Assembly (NCBI RefSeq): GCF_013087515.1
Contig: NZ_JABFCN010000048.1
Span: 62,001 to 126,000, forward strand
Direction: 5' to 3'
Length of the DNA stretch: 64,000 nt
Source: Rhizobium sophorae
Lineage (GTDB): Bacteria; Pseudomonadota; Alphaproteobacteria; Rhizobiales; Rhizobiaceae
The notes below the pieces were generated by a model. It was not told the origin of the DNA and did not search any database. It saw only the letters and a program-made list of their open reading frames with translations. Both the position numbers and the translations under genes were made by a program. Shown piece by piece: positions 63,495 to 64,000 of this stretch (position 1 is the stretch's first letter; each line of letters begins with the position of its first letter).

Positions 63495-64000
63495 ATGAGC
63501 GTATCAGGCCTGCCGTTCGACGATTTCCGTACCCTTCTCCGCGACCTGCCTGGGCCGGATGCCCGCGCGCTGGTGGCCGCGCGCGAACGCGACGCGCAGC
63601 TAACCAAGCCGCCGGGCGCGCTCGGACGGCTCGAGGAAATCGCTTTCTGGCTTGCCGCCTGGACGGGCCGTACACCTGCCGTCAACCGGCCGCTGGTGGC
63701 GATCTTTGCCGGCAATCACGGCGTCACCAGGCAAGGCATCACGCCCTTTCCGCCTGCGGTGACGCAACAGATGGTCGAGAACTTTGCAGCCGGCGGTGCT
63801 GCGATCAACCAGATCTGCGTCGCCTATGATCTCGGACTGAAAGTCTTCGATCTGGCGCTCGATTATCCCACCGGCGATATCACCGAGGAGGCAGCGCTTT
63901 CCGAGCGCGATTGCGCCGCGACCATGGCCTTCGGCATGGAGGCGATCGCCGGCGGCACCGACCTGCTTTGCATCGGCGAGATGGGCATCGGCAATACGAC
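63495..64000 (+). CDS. cobU: Nicotinate-nucleotide-dimethylbenzimidazole phosphoribosyltransferase, 3' end cut
   Basis: The first 168 codons are visible. CobU (CobT in Salmonella naming) makes alpha-ribazole phosphate from dimethylbenzimidazole and NaMN. Recognised by LTKPPGALGRLEEIAFWLA, FAGNHGVTRQGITPFPPAVTQQM and, at the window edge, LLCIGEMGIGNTT. It faces away from cobV, so both can share one promoter region at 63326-63494; no B12 boxes were found there. Confidence 0.95.
   Translation, partial: MSVSGLPFDDFRTLLRDLPGPDARALVAARERDAQLTKPPGALGRLEEIAFWLAAWTGRTPAVNRPLVAIFAGNHGVTRQGITPFPPAVTQQMVENFAAGGAAINQICVAYDLGLKVFDLALDYPTGDITEEAALSERDCAATMAFGMEAIAGGTDLLCIGEMGIGNT

Overview
The window reads as about 64 kb of chromosome from a Rhizobium of the R. 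etli / R. leguminosarum type. The evidence is high-GC codon use, Paracoccus/Pseudomonas denitrificans-style aerobic cobalamin (cob) genes, an fnrN gene with two anaeroboxes, the acpXL-fabZ-fabF2-fabF1-adh-lpxXL cluster that puts very-long-chain fatty acid on lipid A in rhizobia, and several rhizobial intergenic palindromic repeats. This assignment comes from recognising gene families and order; no database was searched. No rRNA gene, complete tRNA gene, CRISPR array or intact insertion sequence was seen.

Layout. 1-1.3 kb: a cut hypothetical gene and a betaine/choline-type binding protein. 2-3.5 kb: cobQ behind a leader with hairpins and a short tandem repeat. 3.5-7.6 kb: an SDR, a class III nucleotide cyclase that seems to start at AUU, and a ClC-type channel. 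7.8-14.8 kb: an enlarged cobalamin riboswitch ahead of cobP-cobW-cobN-cobO. 14.8-18.4 kb: XRE regulator, SnoaL-like protein, TauE-type exporter, cobE and a nucleoside hydrolase. 18.6-22.8 kb: cobA-cobB-cobC-cobD, three of whose junctions are ATGA overlaps. 22.8-24.5 kb: zinc ribbon, L,D-transpeptidase, fnrN. 24.8-30.3 kb: the lipid A VLCFA cluster. 30.4-40.7 kb: sensors, small enzymes, gnd, acetyltransferases, a methyltransferase, a frameshifted ATPase gene, ddl with a C39-like gene, and a LysR gene. 41-43.6 kb: a leucyl-tRNA synthetase of non-proteobacterial type. 43.6-56.9 kb: a LacI-controlled ABC importer with beta-mannosidase, sugar isomerase, dehydrogenase, aldo/keto reductase and GH43 xylosidase. 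57.4-62.5 kb: an ABC exporter with a 3' frameshift, SDR/LysR pair, EamA-like half transporter, aspartic protease and DUF1289 protein. 62.5-64 kb: cobV and the start of cobU, divergent.

Together the cob genes here cover uroporphyrinogen methylation (cobA), amidations (cobB, cobQ), cobalt insertion (cobN, with cobW), adenosylation (cobO), aminopropanol arm (cobC, cobD) and lower-ligand assembly (cobP, cobU, cobV). The contraction and methylation block (cobF-M) is absent and must lie elsewhere if the pathway is complete.

The most unusual signals are: two 178-bp palindromic elements carried in frame inside cobN, one next to a tRNA 3'-end fragment; the extra LeuRS with a structured leader; a probable AUU start codon; a ketosynthase without its catalytic cysteine paired with an intact one, resembling a KS/chain-length-factor pair; and two degenerate 17-bp tandem repeats in upstream regions.
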